Shown here: piece after piece, positions 40,341-52,581 of the stretch
Layout: each line of letters starts with the position of its first letter
Numbering within the stretch: position 1 is the first letter of the stretch
Assembly (NCBI GenBank): GCA_020137815.1
Contig: CM035355.1
Span: 8,114,673-8,178,672, forward strand
DNA: 64,000 nucleotides
Direction: 5' to 3'
DNA from: Hormiphora californensis
Taxonomy: Eukaryota; Ctenophora; Tentaculata; Cydippida; Pleurobrachiidae
The notes under the pieces: generated by a model
Databases searched by the model: none
Told to the model about the DNA's origin: nothing
What the model saw: only the letters and a program-made list of their open reading frames with translations
Made by a program: the position numbers and the translations under genes

Positions 40341-43300
40341 TTAGAGTGTGGGGTTGAAATGAGTAATACCTTGTTTTTTGATGGTACTGTTGACTAAAGT
40401 GGCCCTTTTTCTAAAGTGCTGTCTCCACAACTGCATCTGTTGGTTCTGAAAAATAAGGCTGAATTACCATATATGTGGGCATCACTACATTAGTGGCTCC
40501 CTGGGAGGTAACTGGTGGGGGAGGGGGGGGGGGGTTGGAGGGAGTGTGGCTGGAGGGAGGGTGGGGGTGGAGGTGACTAGGGGACTGGAGGGAGGGTCCA
40601 GGACAAGAGATATCTAACCTGTATAAACTTGGTACATGGAATGTTGACCAATTCTTCTCTAAACTTTGCCTCCTGTAGAAGATCCAGTAGAGATAGACAC
40701 TGGGGAAACCTGGGGGAACAAGGTGTTATTAATTGCACAGTAGAGATAGACACTGGGGGAACAGGGTGTTATTAACTGCACAGTAGAGATAGACACTGGG
40801 GAAACCTAGGGGAACAGGGTGTTATCAACTGCACAGTAGAGATAGACACTGGGGAAACCTGGGGGAACAGGGTGTTATCAACTGCACAGTAGAGATAGAC
40901 ACTGGGGGAACCTGGGGGAACAGGGTGTTATCAACTGCACAGTAGAGATAGACACTGGGGGAACCTGGGGGAACAGGGTGTTATTAACTGCACAGTAGAG
41001 ATAGACACTGGGGGAACCTGGGGGAACAGGGTGTTATTAACTGCACAGTAGAGATAGACACTGGGGGAACAGGGTGTTATTAACTGCACAGTAGAGATAG
41101 ACACTGGGGGAACCTGGGGGAACAGGGTGTTATTAATTGCACAGTAGAGATAGACACTGGGGGAACAGGGTGTTATTAACTGCACAGTAGAGATAGACAC
41201 TGGGGGAACCTGGGGGAACAGGGTGTTATTAACTGCACAGTAGAGATAGACACTGGGGGAACAGGGTGTTATTAACTGCACAGTAGAGATAGACACTGGG
41301 GGAACCTGGGGGAACAGGGTGTTATCAACTGCACAGTAGAGATAGACACTGGGGGAACAGGGTGTTATTAACTGCACAGTAGAGATAGACACTGGGGGAA
41401 CCTGGGGGAACAGGGTGTTATTAACTGCACAGTAGAGATAGACACTGGGGGAACCTGGGGAACAGGGTGTTATTAACTGCACAGTAGAGATAGACACTGG
41501 GGGAACAGGGTGTTATTAACTGCACAGTAGAGATAGACACTGGGGGAACCTGGGGGAACAGGGTGTTATCAACTGCACAGTAGAGATAGACACTGGGGGA
41601 ACAGGGTGTTATTAACTGCACAGTAGAGATAGACACTGGGGGAACCTGGGGGAACAGGGTGTTATTAACTGCACAGTAGAGATAGACACTGGGGGAACCT
41701 GGGGAACAGGGTGTTATTAACTGCACAGTAGAGATAGACACTGGGGGAACCTGGGGGAACAGGGTGTTATCAACTGCACAGTAGAGATAGACACTGGGGG
41801 AACCTGGGGGAACAGGGTGTTATTAATTGCACAGTAGAGATAGACACTGGGGGAACCTGGGTGTTATTAACTGCACAGTAGAGATAGACACTGGGGGAAC
41901 AGGGTGTTATTAACTGCACAGTAGAGATAGACACTGGGGGAACAAGGTGTTATTAATTGCACAGTAAAGATAGACACTGGGGAAACCTGGGGGGACAGGG
42001 TGTTATTAACTGCACAGTAGAGATAGACACTGGGGGAACAGGGTGGTATTAACTGCACAGTAGAGATAGACACTGGGGGAACAGGGTGTTATTAACTGCA
42101 CAGTAGAGATAGACACTGGGGAAACCTAGGGGAACAGGGTGTTATCAACTGCACAGTAGAGATAGACACTGGGGGAACCTGGGGGAACAGGGTGTTATTA
42201 ATTGCACAGTAGAGATAGACACTGGGGGAACCTGGGGGAACAGGGTGTTATTAATTGCACAGTAGAGATAGACACTGGGGGAACCTGGGGGAACAGGGTG
42301 TTATTAACTGCACAGTAGAGATAGACACTGGGGGAACAGGGTGTTATTAATTGCACAGTAGAGATAGACACTGGGGGAACCTGGGTGATCAGGGTGTTAT
42401 TAACTGCACAGTTAGAGATAGGACACTGGGGAACAGGGTGTTATTAACTGCACAGTAGAGATAGACACTGGGGGGGAACCTGGGGGGAACAGGGTGTTAT
42501 TAACTGCACAGTAGAGATAGACACTGGGGGAACCTGGGGGAACAGGGTGTTATTAACTGCACAGTAGAGATAGACACTGGGGACACCTGGGGGAACAGGG
42601 TGTTATTAACTGCACAGTAGAGATAGACACTGGGGGAACAGGGTGGTATTAACTGCACATTAGAGATAGACCACTGGGGAACCTGGGGGAACAGGGTGGT
42701 GTTATTAACTGCCACAGTAGAGATAGACACTGGGGGAACAGGGTGTTATTAACTGCACAGTAGAAGATAGACACTGGGGAACCTGGGGGGACAGGGTGTT
42801 ATTAATTGGGGGACAGGGTGTTAATTATTGCACAGTAGAGATAGACACTGGGGGAACCTGGGGGAACCAGGGTGTTATTAATTGCACAGTCAGCGATAGA
42901 CACTGGGGAAACCTGGGGGAACAGTGTGTTATTAACTGCACAGTAGAGATAGATCACTGGGGGAACCCTGGGGAACAGGGTGTTATTAACTGCACCAGTA
43001 GAGCTAGACACTGTGGGGAACAAGGTGTGATTAATTGCACAGTAGAGATAGACACTGGGGGACCCTGGGGGGAACAAGGTGTTATTAACTGCACAGTAGA
43101 GGATAGACACTGGGGAACCTGGGGGGACAGGGTGTGTTATTATTGCACAGTAGAGATAGACCCTGGGGGAAACGGGTGTGTGATCAACTGCACAAGTAGA
43201 GATAGGACACTGGGGGAAACCTGGGGGAACAGGTGTTATTGACTGCACAGTATGGAGATGAGACACTGGGGGAACAGGGGGGGGAACAGGGTGTTATTAC

Positions 43301-46300
43301 TGCAGCAGTAGAGATAGACCACTAGGGAGGAACCGGGGGTGTTATCAACTGCACAGTAGAGATAGACACTGGGGGAACCTGGGGTGAACAGGGTGTTATT
43401 AATTGCCACAGTAGAGATAGACACTGGGGGAAACAGGTGTTATAATGCACGTAGAGATAGACACTGGGGGAACCTGGGGAACAGGGTGTTATTAACTGCA
43501 CAGTAGAGATAGACACTGGGGGAACAGGGTGTTATTAATGCACGTAGAGATAGACACTGGGGGAACAGGGTGTTATTAACTGCCGTAGAGATAGACACTG
43601 GGGGAACAAGGGTTATAATGCACAGTAGAGATAGACACTGGGGGAAACAGGGTGTTATTAACTGCACAGTAGAGATAGACAGGGGAACTGGGGGAACAGG
43701 GTGTTATAACTGCACAGTAGAGATAGACACTGGGACTGGGGGAAAGGTGTTATAACTGCACAGTAGAGATAGACACTGGGGGAACAGGGTGTTATTAACT
43801 GCCAGTAGAGATAGACACTGGGGAACTGGGGAACAGGGTGTTATTAATGCACAGTAGAGATAGACACTGGGGGAACCTGGGGAACAGGGTTATTAACTGC
43901 ACAGTAGAGATAGACACTGGGGAAAACAGGTGTTATCAACTGCACAGTAGAGATAGACACTGGGGAAACCTGGGGGAACAAGGTGTTATTAACTGCACAG
44001 TAGAGATAGACACTGGGGGAACAGGGTGTTATTAACTGCACAGTAGAGATAGACACTGGGGGAACCTGGGGGAACAGGGTGTTATTAATTGCACAGTAGA
44101 GATAGACACTGGGGGAACCTGGGGGAACAAGGTGTTATTAACTGCACAGTAGAGATAGACACTGGGGAAACCTAGGGGAACAAGGTGTTATTAATTGCAC
44201 AGTAGAGATAGACACTGGGGGAACAGGGTGTTATTAATTGCACAGTAGAGATAGACACTGGGGGAACCTGGGGGAACAGGGTGTTATCAACTGCACAGTA
44301 GAGATAGACACTGGGGGAACCTGGGGGAACAGGGGTGTTATTAACTGCACAGTAGAGATAGACACTGGGGGAACCTGGGGGAACAGGGTGTTATTAACTG
44401 CACAGTAGAGATAGACACTGGGGGAACCTGGGGGAACAGGGGTGTTATTAATTGCACAGTAGAGATAGACACTGGCGGGAACAGGGTGTTATTAATGCCA
44501 CAGTAGAGATAGACACTGGGGGAACCTGGGGGAACAGGGTGTTATTAACTGCACAGTAGAGATAGACACTGGGGGAACCTGGGGGAACAGGGTGTTATTA
44601 ACTGCACAGTAGAGATAGACACTGGGGGAACCTGGGGGAACAGGGTTGTTATTAACTGCACAGTAGAGATAGACACTGGGGGAACCTGGGGGAACAAGGT
44701 GTTATAATGCACAGTAGAGATAGACACTGGGGAACGGGACACTCACAGTAAATAGCAGTGACGGGACAGGTTTTCGATAAAACATAACTACCTGATTCAG
44801 GGATAGACGGAGAACGGGGGAATAGGAGATAGACGGGACGGGACAGGTATAATGCACAGTAAGATAGACATGACAGGGGTTAATACAGTAGGAGACAGGG
44901 GGAGTGTTATACACATAGAGAAGACATGGGAACCGGGGGAAGGTGTTATATGCCGTAGAGATAGAACTGGGGGACGGTGTATTACTGACAGTAGAGATAG
45001 AATGGGACTGGGGGTTAACTGCAAGTGAGATAGAACTGGGACAGGTGTTTTATAAATGGAGAGGGAACTGGGGACAGGGGTATATGGTAGGACTGGGGAA
45101 CGTTAAATGCCAGAGTAGATGGAATGGGAAGGATATACTAGAAAGCCTGGGGGAACGTATAACACATAGAAGACGGGAGGTTTAAACAGAAAAGGAATAA
45201 GGGTTATGCGTAGAGAGACATGGGAAGGGAATGCACATAGAGATAGAGGGAACAGGTGTATATGCATAGAGATAGACATGGGAAAGGGGCAGGATAGGGG
45301 AAGGGAAGTGTATAACTGCACAGTAGAGATGACTGGGAACCTGGGAACAGGTTATACTGCACAGGGTAAATGGAACAGGGTGTTATCACAGTAGAGAAAC
45401 ATGGGAACAGTGTATAATGCACGAAGTAGCACTGGGACTGGGGGACGTTATTAACTGCCATTTATAGATGCACTGGGGGAACTGGACAGGGGTGTTATAA
45501 CTGCACGTGAGATAGACAGGGGGAACCTGGGGACGGGTGTTATTAACTGCAGAGTGGGATAGAACGGGGTAAACTGGACAGAGGGTGATTGCACATGAGG
45601 AATAACATGGTAACCTGGGAACAGGGTGTTATTAGACTGCACAGGGATAGACCAGGGGGAACTGGGGGATAAGGGTGTATAATGCACAGTAGGAGAACAC
45701 TGGGGGGGAACAGGGTGTTATTAACTGCACAGTAGAATAGACATGGGGAACAGGGTGTATTAACGCAACAGTAGAGAAAGGGGTAACCTGGGGGAACGGG
45801 GTTATTAATGAACAGGTATAGATAGACACTGGGGGAACCTGGGGAACAAGGTGTTATTAAATGCACAGTGAGATAAACTGGGGAACTAGGGGAAGGGTTA
45901 GAACTTGCAACCGTAGAGGATGACACTGGGACAGTGGTGCACTGTGAACTGACAAGTAGATGACACTGGGGAAACCTGGGGGGAACAGGGTGTACACTGA
46001 GTAGACAGATAGAGGGGAAGCCTGGGGAACAGGGTGTTATTAACTTGCACAGTTAGAGATAGACACTGGGGAACCTGGGGGACAAGGGTGTTATTCAACT
46101 GCACAGTAGAGATAGACACTGGGGGGAAACCTGGGGGAACAGGGTGTTATCAAACTGCACAGTAGAGATAGACACTGGGGGAACATGGGTGATAGGTTGT
46201 TATTAACTGCACAGTAGAGATAGGACCACTGGGGGGAACCTGGGTGAATCAGGGGTTGTTATTAACTGCACAGTAGAGATAGACACTGGGGGAACCTGGG

Positions 46301-49300
46301 GTAACAGGGTGTTATTAACTGCACAGTAGAGATAGACACTGGGGGAACAGGGTGTTATTAACTGCACAGTAGAGATAGACACTGGGGAGGGAACAGGGTG
46401 TTATTAACTGCACAGTAGAGATAGACACTGGGGAACAGGGTGTTATTAACTGCACAGTAGAGATAGACACTGGGGAACCTGGGGGAACAGGGTGGTGTTA
46501 TAACTGCACAGTAGAGATGACACTGGGGCGCAACCAGGGGTTATTAATGCCACAGTAGAGATAGACACTGGGGGAACTGGACAGGGTGTTATAACTGGCA
46601 CAGTAGAGATAACACTGGGGGAACCTGGGGGAACAGGGTGTATTAACTGCAACAGTGTAGAATAGACACTGGGGAACCTAGGGGAACAGGGTGTTATAAT
46701 GCACAGTAGAGATAGACACTGGGGGAACTGGGACAGGGTGTATAACTGCAACAGTAGAGATAGACACTGGGGAAGGTGTTATTAACTGCACAGTAGAGAT
46801 AGAACTGGGGGAACCTGGGGAACAGGGTGTATTAACTGCACAGTAGAGATAGACACTGGGGAACTGGAACACGTGTATGACAGGGAGAACAGGGTGGGTG
46901 TATAACTGCACAGTAGAGATAGACACTGGCGGAACGGGTGTTAGTTAACTGCACAGTAGAGATAGACATGGGGGTAACTGGGGGACAGGTGTTATTAACT
47001 GCACAGTAGAGATAGACACTGGGGGAACTGGGTGATCAGGGTGTATTAGAATGCACAGTAGAGATAGAACACCTGGGGGAACTCTTGGGTAGGAATCAGG
47101 GTGTTATTCAACTGCAACCGTAGAGATAGACCACTGGGGGAACCCCTGGGTGACTAAGGGTTGTTTGTTATTAACTGCCACAGTAGAGATAGACACTGGG
47201 GGAACCTGGGTGATCAGGGTGTTATTAACTGCACCGTAGAGATAGACACTGGGGACACCTGGGGGAACAGGGTGTTATTAATTGCACAGTAGAGATAGAC
47301 ACTGGGGGAACAGGGTGTTATTAACTGCACAGTAGAGATAGACACTGGGGGAACCTAGGGAAACCGGGTTGTTATTAAATGCACAGTAGAGATAGACACT
47401 GGGGAACCTGGGGGAGGAAACAGGGTGTTATTCAACTGCACCAGTAGAGATAGGACACTGGGGGAACGGGTGATAAGTGTAAACACAGAAGGGAGTAAGA
47501 CAGAGGGAACCTGGGGGAACAAGGGGTTATTAACTGCACAGTAGAAAAGGGGGAACTGGGGGAAAGTGTAAACAAGTAAGAGACGAACGGGAACAGGGAA
47601 ACGCAGTAAGGATGTAACAAGCAGTAAGATAGAATGGGGAACTGGGGAAACAGGGGTAAAAGGTGTATGAATGAATGGATAGACAGGGGAACCTGGGGGA
47701 ACAGGGGTTTAACTGACGTGAGTAGACATGGGGAACGGGAAAGGTGTATCATAGGGAACCGGGGAAGGTATAGCACGGGGAAAACGGGGAACTGGGAACA
47801 GGGTATACAGGGAACGAGGGGGAACAGGGTGTTATTAATGCACAGTAGAGATAGAACTGGGGGAACGGGTGTTATTAATGCACTAGGATAGACATGTGAA
47901 CCTGGGGAACGGGTGTATACCAAGTAAGATGGAACTGGGGAACAGGGTGTTATTAATGCACAGTAGAGATGACACTGGGGACCGGGGAACGGGGTTTATG
48001 ACAGGAGAAAGACACTGGGGAACAGGGTGTATTAACTGCAGGAACGGGACGGGGAACAGGGTGTATAATGACAGTAGAGAAGACACTGGGGAACGGGGTT
48101 TAACTGGAAGGAACAGGGGGAACCTGGGGGACGGGTTAACCAGTGAGAGACGGGGAACCGGGGGAACAGGGTAAGAAACAGGGTAGAACTGGGGGAACGG
48201 GGGAAGTGTTATACTGAATAAAAGAATGGGGAACAGGGTGTATAATGCACAGAGAAACGGGGAGGGAAAGGGTGTTTTACTGACAGTAGAATGGGAATGG
48301 GGAAAGGTGTTATTAAGCACAGTAGAGATAGACCTGGGGGGGGGGGAGGGGTGTTATTGACAGTGAAGAACTGGGGGAAGGGTTTAATGACAGAGAGTAG
48401 AATGGGACGGGTGGGAAGACAAGAGAACAGGGGAAGTGAACGGGAATGAGGGGGAAGGGTTTAACCAAGGAAGAACGGGGGAAGGGGAAATGCGGAGATA
48501 GACACTGGGAACCTGGGGGAACAGGGTGTTATTAACTGCACAGTAGAGATAGACACTGGGGGAACCTGGGGGAACAGGGTGTTATTAATTGCACAGTAGA
48601 GATAGACACCTGGGGGAACAGGGTGTTATTAACTGCACAGTAGAGATAGACACTGGGGGAACCTGGGGGAACAGGGTGTTATTAACTGCACAGTAGAGAT
48701 AGACACTGGGGGAACCTGGGGGAACAGGGTGTTATTAACTGCACAGTAGAGATAGACACTGGGGGAACCTAGGGGAACAGGGTGTTATTAACTGCACAGT
48801 AGAGATAGACACTGGGGGAACAGGGTGTTATTAACTGCACAGTAGAGATAGACACTGGGGGAACCTGGGGGAACAGGGTGTTATTAACTGCACAGTAGAG
48901 ATAGACACTGGGGGAACAGGGTGTTATTAACTGCACAGTAGAGATAGACACTGGGGGAACCTGGGGGAACAGGGTGTTATTAACTGCACAGTAGAGATAG
49001 ACACTGGGGGAACCTGGGGGAACAGGGTGTTATTAACTGCACAGTAGAGATAGACACTGGGGAACCTGGGAACAGGGTGTTATTAACTGCACAGTAGAGA
49101 TAGACACTGGGGGAACCTGGGGGAACAGGGTGTTATTAATTGCACAGTAGAGATAGACACTGGGGGAACCTGGGGGAACAGGGTGTTATCAACTGCACAG
49201 TAGAGATAGACACTGGGGGAACCTGGGGGAACAAGGTGTTATTAACTGCACAGTAGAGATAGACACTGGGGGAACCTGGGGGAACAAGGTGTTATTAACT

Positions 49301-51405
49301 GCACAGTAGAGATAGACACTGGGGGAACCTGGGTGATCAGGGTGTTATCAACTGCACAGTAGAGATAGACACTGGGGAAACCTAGGGGAACAGGGTGTTA
49401 TTAACTGCACAGTAGAGATAGACACTGGGGGAACCTGGGGGAACAGGGTGTTATCAACTGCACAGTAGAGATAGACACTGGGGGAACAGGGTGTTATCAA
49501 CTGCACAGTAGAGATAGACACTGGGGGAACAGGGTGTTATTAATTGCACAGTAGAGATAGACACTGGGGGAACAGGGTGTTATTAATTGCACAGTAGAGA
49601 TAGACACTGGGGGAACAGGGTGTTATTAACTGCACAGTAGAGATAGACACTGGGGGAACAGGGTGTTATTAACTGCACAGTAGAGATAGACACTGGGGGA
49701 ACCTAGGGGAACAGGGTGTTATCAACTGCACAGTAGAGATAGACACTGGGGGAACAGGGTGTTATCAACTGCACAGTAGAGATAGACACTGGGGGAACCT
49801 AGGGGACAGGGTGTTATTAACTGCACAGTAGAGATAGACACTGGGGGAACAGGGTGTTATTAACTGCACAGTAGAGATAGACACTGGGGGAACAGGGTGT
49901 TATTAATTGCACAGTAGAGATAGACACTGGGGGAACCTGGGGAACAGGGTGTTATTAACTGCACAGTAGAGATAGACACTGGGGGAACAGGGTGTTATTA
50001 ACTGCACAGTAGAGATAGACACTGGGGAAACCTAGGGGAACAGGGTGTTATTAATTGCACAGTAGAGATAGACACTGGGGGAACCTGGGGGAACAGGGTG
50101 TTATTAACTGCACAGTAGAGATAGACACTGGGGGAACAGGGTGTTATTAACTGCACAGTAGAGATAGACACTGGGGGAACCTGGGGGAACAGGGTGTTAT
50201 CAACTGCACAGTAGAGATAGACACTGGGGGAACCTGGGGAAACAGGGTGTTATCAACTGCACAGTAGAGATAGACACTGGGGGAACAGGGTGTTATTAAC
50301 TGCACAGTAGAGATAGACACTGGGGAAACCTGGGTGATCAGGGTGTTATCAACTGCACAGTAAAGATAGACACTGGGGAACCTGGGGGAACAGGGTGTTA
50401 TCAACTGCACAGTAGAGATAGACACTGGGGGAACCTGGGGGAAGAGGGTGTTATTAACTGCACAGTAGAGATAGACACTGGGGGAACAGGGTGTTATCAA
50501 CTGCAGTACGTGATGGTGTCATGTCCATGTACTGTATGTATATAGTAGTTTGCCCATTATATATGGTGTCATGTGTCCATGTATGGTGGTTTGCCCATAT
50601 ATGGTGTCATGTGTCCATGTATGGTGGTTTGTCCATATAATATGGCGGTTATTAACTCACTTGATGAACTTGGAGTATTCGGGTTTCTTCCAATATTGTA
50701 AGTATTTCAGGTGTTGCCATGGTAACCATGGGGTGTTGCCATGGTAACCAGGGGGTGTTATTAACTCACTTGATGAACTTGGAGTATTCGGGTTTCTTCC
50801 AATACTGTAAGTATTTCAGGTAATTCACAAAGGTTTCGTCCTGAAAATGTCCGTCCTGCGCCAGATCTGAAAAAGGGGATTAATATTGCAAATTGTAGTA
50901 CAATAACCACGTGATACCCATATAAGGGCATACAATCAATAACCACGTGATACCCATATAAGGGCATACAATCAATAACCACGTGATACCCATATAAGGG
51001 CATACAATCAATAACCACGTGATACCCATATACGGGCATAAAATCCGTATTTTACAAAAGTTGCACTTACAGTTAAGATAATCAGGATTTGCAAGACACT
51101 GTATAAACTCCAGCTCAACAGTAAACCTCCTCACCTCAGCAGCATCAGGCTCCATTTCAACTGAAACGAGAGGGAGTGTTACCATGGTAACCACTAACCA
51201 AGGAGGGGGTGTTAACATGGTAACCAAGAAGGGGGTGTTACCATGGTAACCAAGAAGGGGTGTTGTTATGGTAACCAGGGGGTGTTTCCATGGTAACCAT
51301 GGGGGTTTTACTATGGTAACCAGGGCTGTTACCATGGTAACCATGGGCGATTCTGTCATAAAACTTCTCTGTCGCACTGTATTTACCGTCTTCAGAAGTA
51401 GCCAT
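40341..51405 (-). CDS. MED31: Mediator complex subunit 31, complete, five exons, 133 aa
   Basis: Exons: 51,387-51,405; 51,071-51,160; 50,770-50,866; 40,619-40,709; 40,341-40,445. All introns are GT-AG and the total is 402 nt (133 aa plus TAA), against 131 aa in human. The product is a small subunit of the Mediator middle module (yeast Soh1) that links activators to RNA polymerase II. Family hallmarks are in order: ELEFIQCLANPDYLN, YLAQ, FVNYLKYLQYWKKPEYSKFI, FPQCLSLLDLLQ, FREELVN and a C-terminal WRQHFRKR. Exon 3 ends AA and exon 4 begins G, giving K-F across the junction. Intron 3 is 10,060 bp and almost entirely a tandem array made from its own ends. The ATG is the only one upstream of the conserved core. 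Confidence 0.97.
40710..50505. repeat. MED31 intron minisatellite, 41/53-bp units
   Basis: The minus-strand unit is GTTAATAACACCCTG + TTCCCCCAGGTTCCCCCAG + TGTCTATCTCTACTG + TGCA. The first part equals the intron start after the donor (GTGAGTTAATAACACCC), and the rest equals the acceptor with the first 25 or so bases of exon 4. A 41-bp form lacks one CCCCAG block. Roughly 200 units. Using a decoy acceptor in the exon-4 frame gives CLSLLCS then TAA. Confidence 0.97.
44740..48490. other. Degraded part of the MED31 array, suspect consensus
   Basis: Units here differ from the clean flanks mainly by scattered single-base deletions, often in several places per unit, while the same array is nearly perfect before 42.6 kb and after 48.5 kb. 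This fits low-quality long-read consensus better than ordinary divergence. Confidence 0.65.
50506..50655. repeat. ATGGTGTCATGTGTCCATGT short repeats
   Basis: A few units of GGTGTCATGTGTCCATGTAT and GGTGGTTTGCCCATA between the array and the exon fragment. Not coding. Confidence 0.75.
50661..50710 (-). pseudogene. Partial duplicate of MED31 exon 3 end plus donor
   Basis: The last 50 bases of exon 3 and its donor (TTCATCAA/GTGAGTTAATAAC) are repeated with one base change. There is no acceptor directly before it; GGTTACCATGGCAACACC precedes instead. It is probably an inert fragment of the duplication that seeded the array. Confidence 0.88.
50895..51040. repeat. 35-bp repeat, four copies, MED31 intron 2
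   Basis: AATAACCACGTGATACCCAT + ATAAGGGCATACAATC, four near-identical units. Each holds a CACGTG E-box. No exon sequence is included. Confidence 0.9.
51180..51360. repeat. GTTACCATGGTAACCA repeats in MED31 intron 1
   Basis: About seven degenerate units of GGTGTTACCATGGTAACCA, carrying the X-box-like palindrome, between the first two coding exons. Confidence 0.85.
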
Positions 51406-51493
51406 TTCTGGATTTCAGCTCTGTTTGGTCCACACTAGGAGTCAGGGAGTCTAGGAATTCACAAATTACATTCTAAAGTGATAAAATTGTGGT

Positions 51494-52084
51494 ATCAAGG
51501 AAAGGGTGTTACCATGGCAACAAGGGGATTGAAAGGGTGTTACCATGGTAACAAGGGGATTGAAAGGGTGTTACCATGGTAACAAGGGGATTGAAAGGGT
51601 GTTACCATGGTAACAAGGGGATTGAAAGGGTGTTACCATGGTAACAAGGGGATTGAAAGGGTGTTACCATGGCAACAAGGGGATTGAAAGGGTGTTACCA
51701 TGGTAACAAGGGGATTGAAAGGGTGTTACCATGGTAACAAGGGGATTGAAAGGGTGTTACCATGGTAACAAGGAAGGTAACCATGGTAACAAGGGGATTG
51801 AAAGGGTGTTACCATGGTAACAAGGGGATTGAAAGGGTGTTACCATGGCAACAAGGGGATTGAAAGGGTGTTACCATGGTAACAAGGGGATTGAAAGGGT
51901 GTTACCATGGTAACAAGGGGATTGAAAGGGTGTTACCATGGTAACAAGGGGATTGAAAGGGTGTTACCATGGTAACAAGGGGATTGAAAGGGTGTTACCA
52001 TGGTAACAAGGGGATTGAAAGGGTGTTACCATGGTAACAAGGGGATTGAAAGGGTGTTACCATGGTAACAAGGGGATTGAAAGG
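51494..52084. repeat. 31-bp minisatellite between MED31 and MARCHF6
   Basis: About 19 units of GGTGTTACCATGGTAACAAG + GGGATTGAAAG. It is intergenic, just upstream of the MED31 start. Each unit carries GTTACCATGGTAAC or GTTACCATGGCAAC. Confidence 0.93.
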
Positions 52085-52160
52085 GGTACGAATGAACACA
52101 AGCAACTTCATTGCACAAAATAACGTTTTATCAACAACATTTTCTCAAAAACACCTGCCC

Positions 52161-52166
52161 TTTATT
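52161..52166 (-). terminator. Possible poly(A) signal of MARCHF6
   Basis: AATAAA on the minus strand, about 415 bp after the MARCHF6 stop codon. A (CT)n tract at 52,424-52,550 lies in the intervening 3' UTR. Confidence 0.5.
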
Positions 52167-52471
52167 GAATGGCACATGCAATACTCGACAACTCTCACAA
52201 ACCCAATCCTTGATTACGAAGTCACCCCTAATTATAGCTAATTATTGCATTATATAGCTTTTGCGGAGGAGTATCTTCATTACCAACCCGGCAACCCAAT
52301 TACCGACCTGCCCCAACCCAATCCCGAGCTGTCTAACAGTGAACATGACGAATTCAGCCCGTTGATAATCAAGAAGAAATTAACTAAGTGTCCCAGTTGT
52401 GCATCACCCTTGTATCATCGTCCTTTATCTCTCTCTTTCTCTCTCTCTTTATCTCTCTTTCTCTTTCTTTC

Positions 52472-52510
<39 letters not shown>

Positions 52511-52581
52511 TTCTCTTTCTCTCTCTCTCTCCCTTTCTCTCTTTCTCTGACAATAAATTACTGATTCAGCAGCGTGTTCCT

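Noticed and set aside
40931-50500. Minus-strand repeat proteins such as SISTVQLITPCSP multimers
   Set aside because: Shadows of the MED31 intron array.
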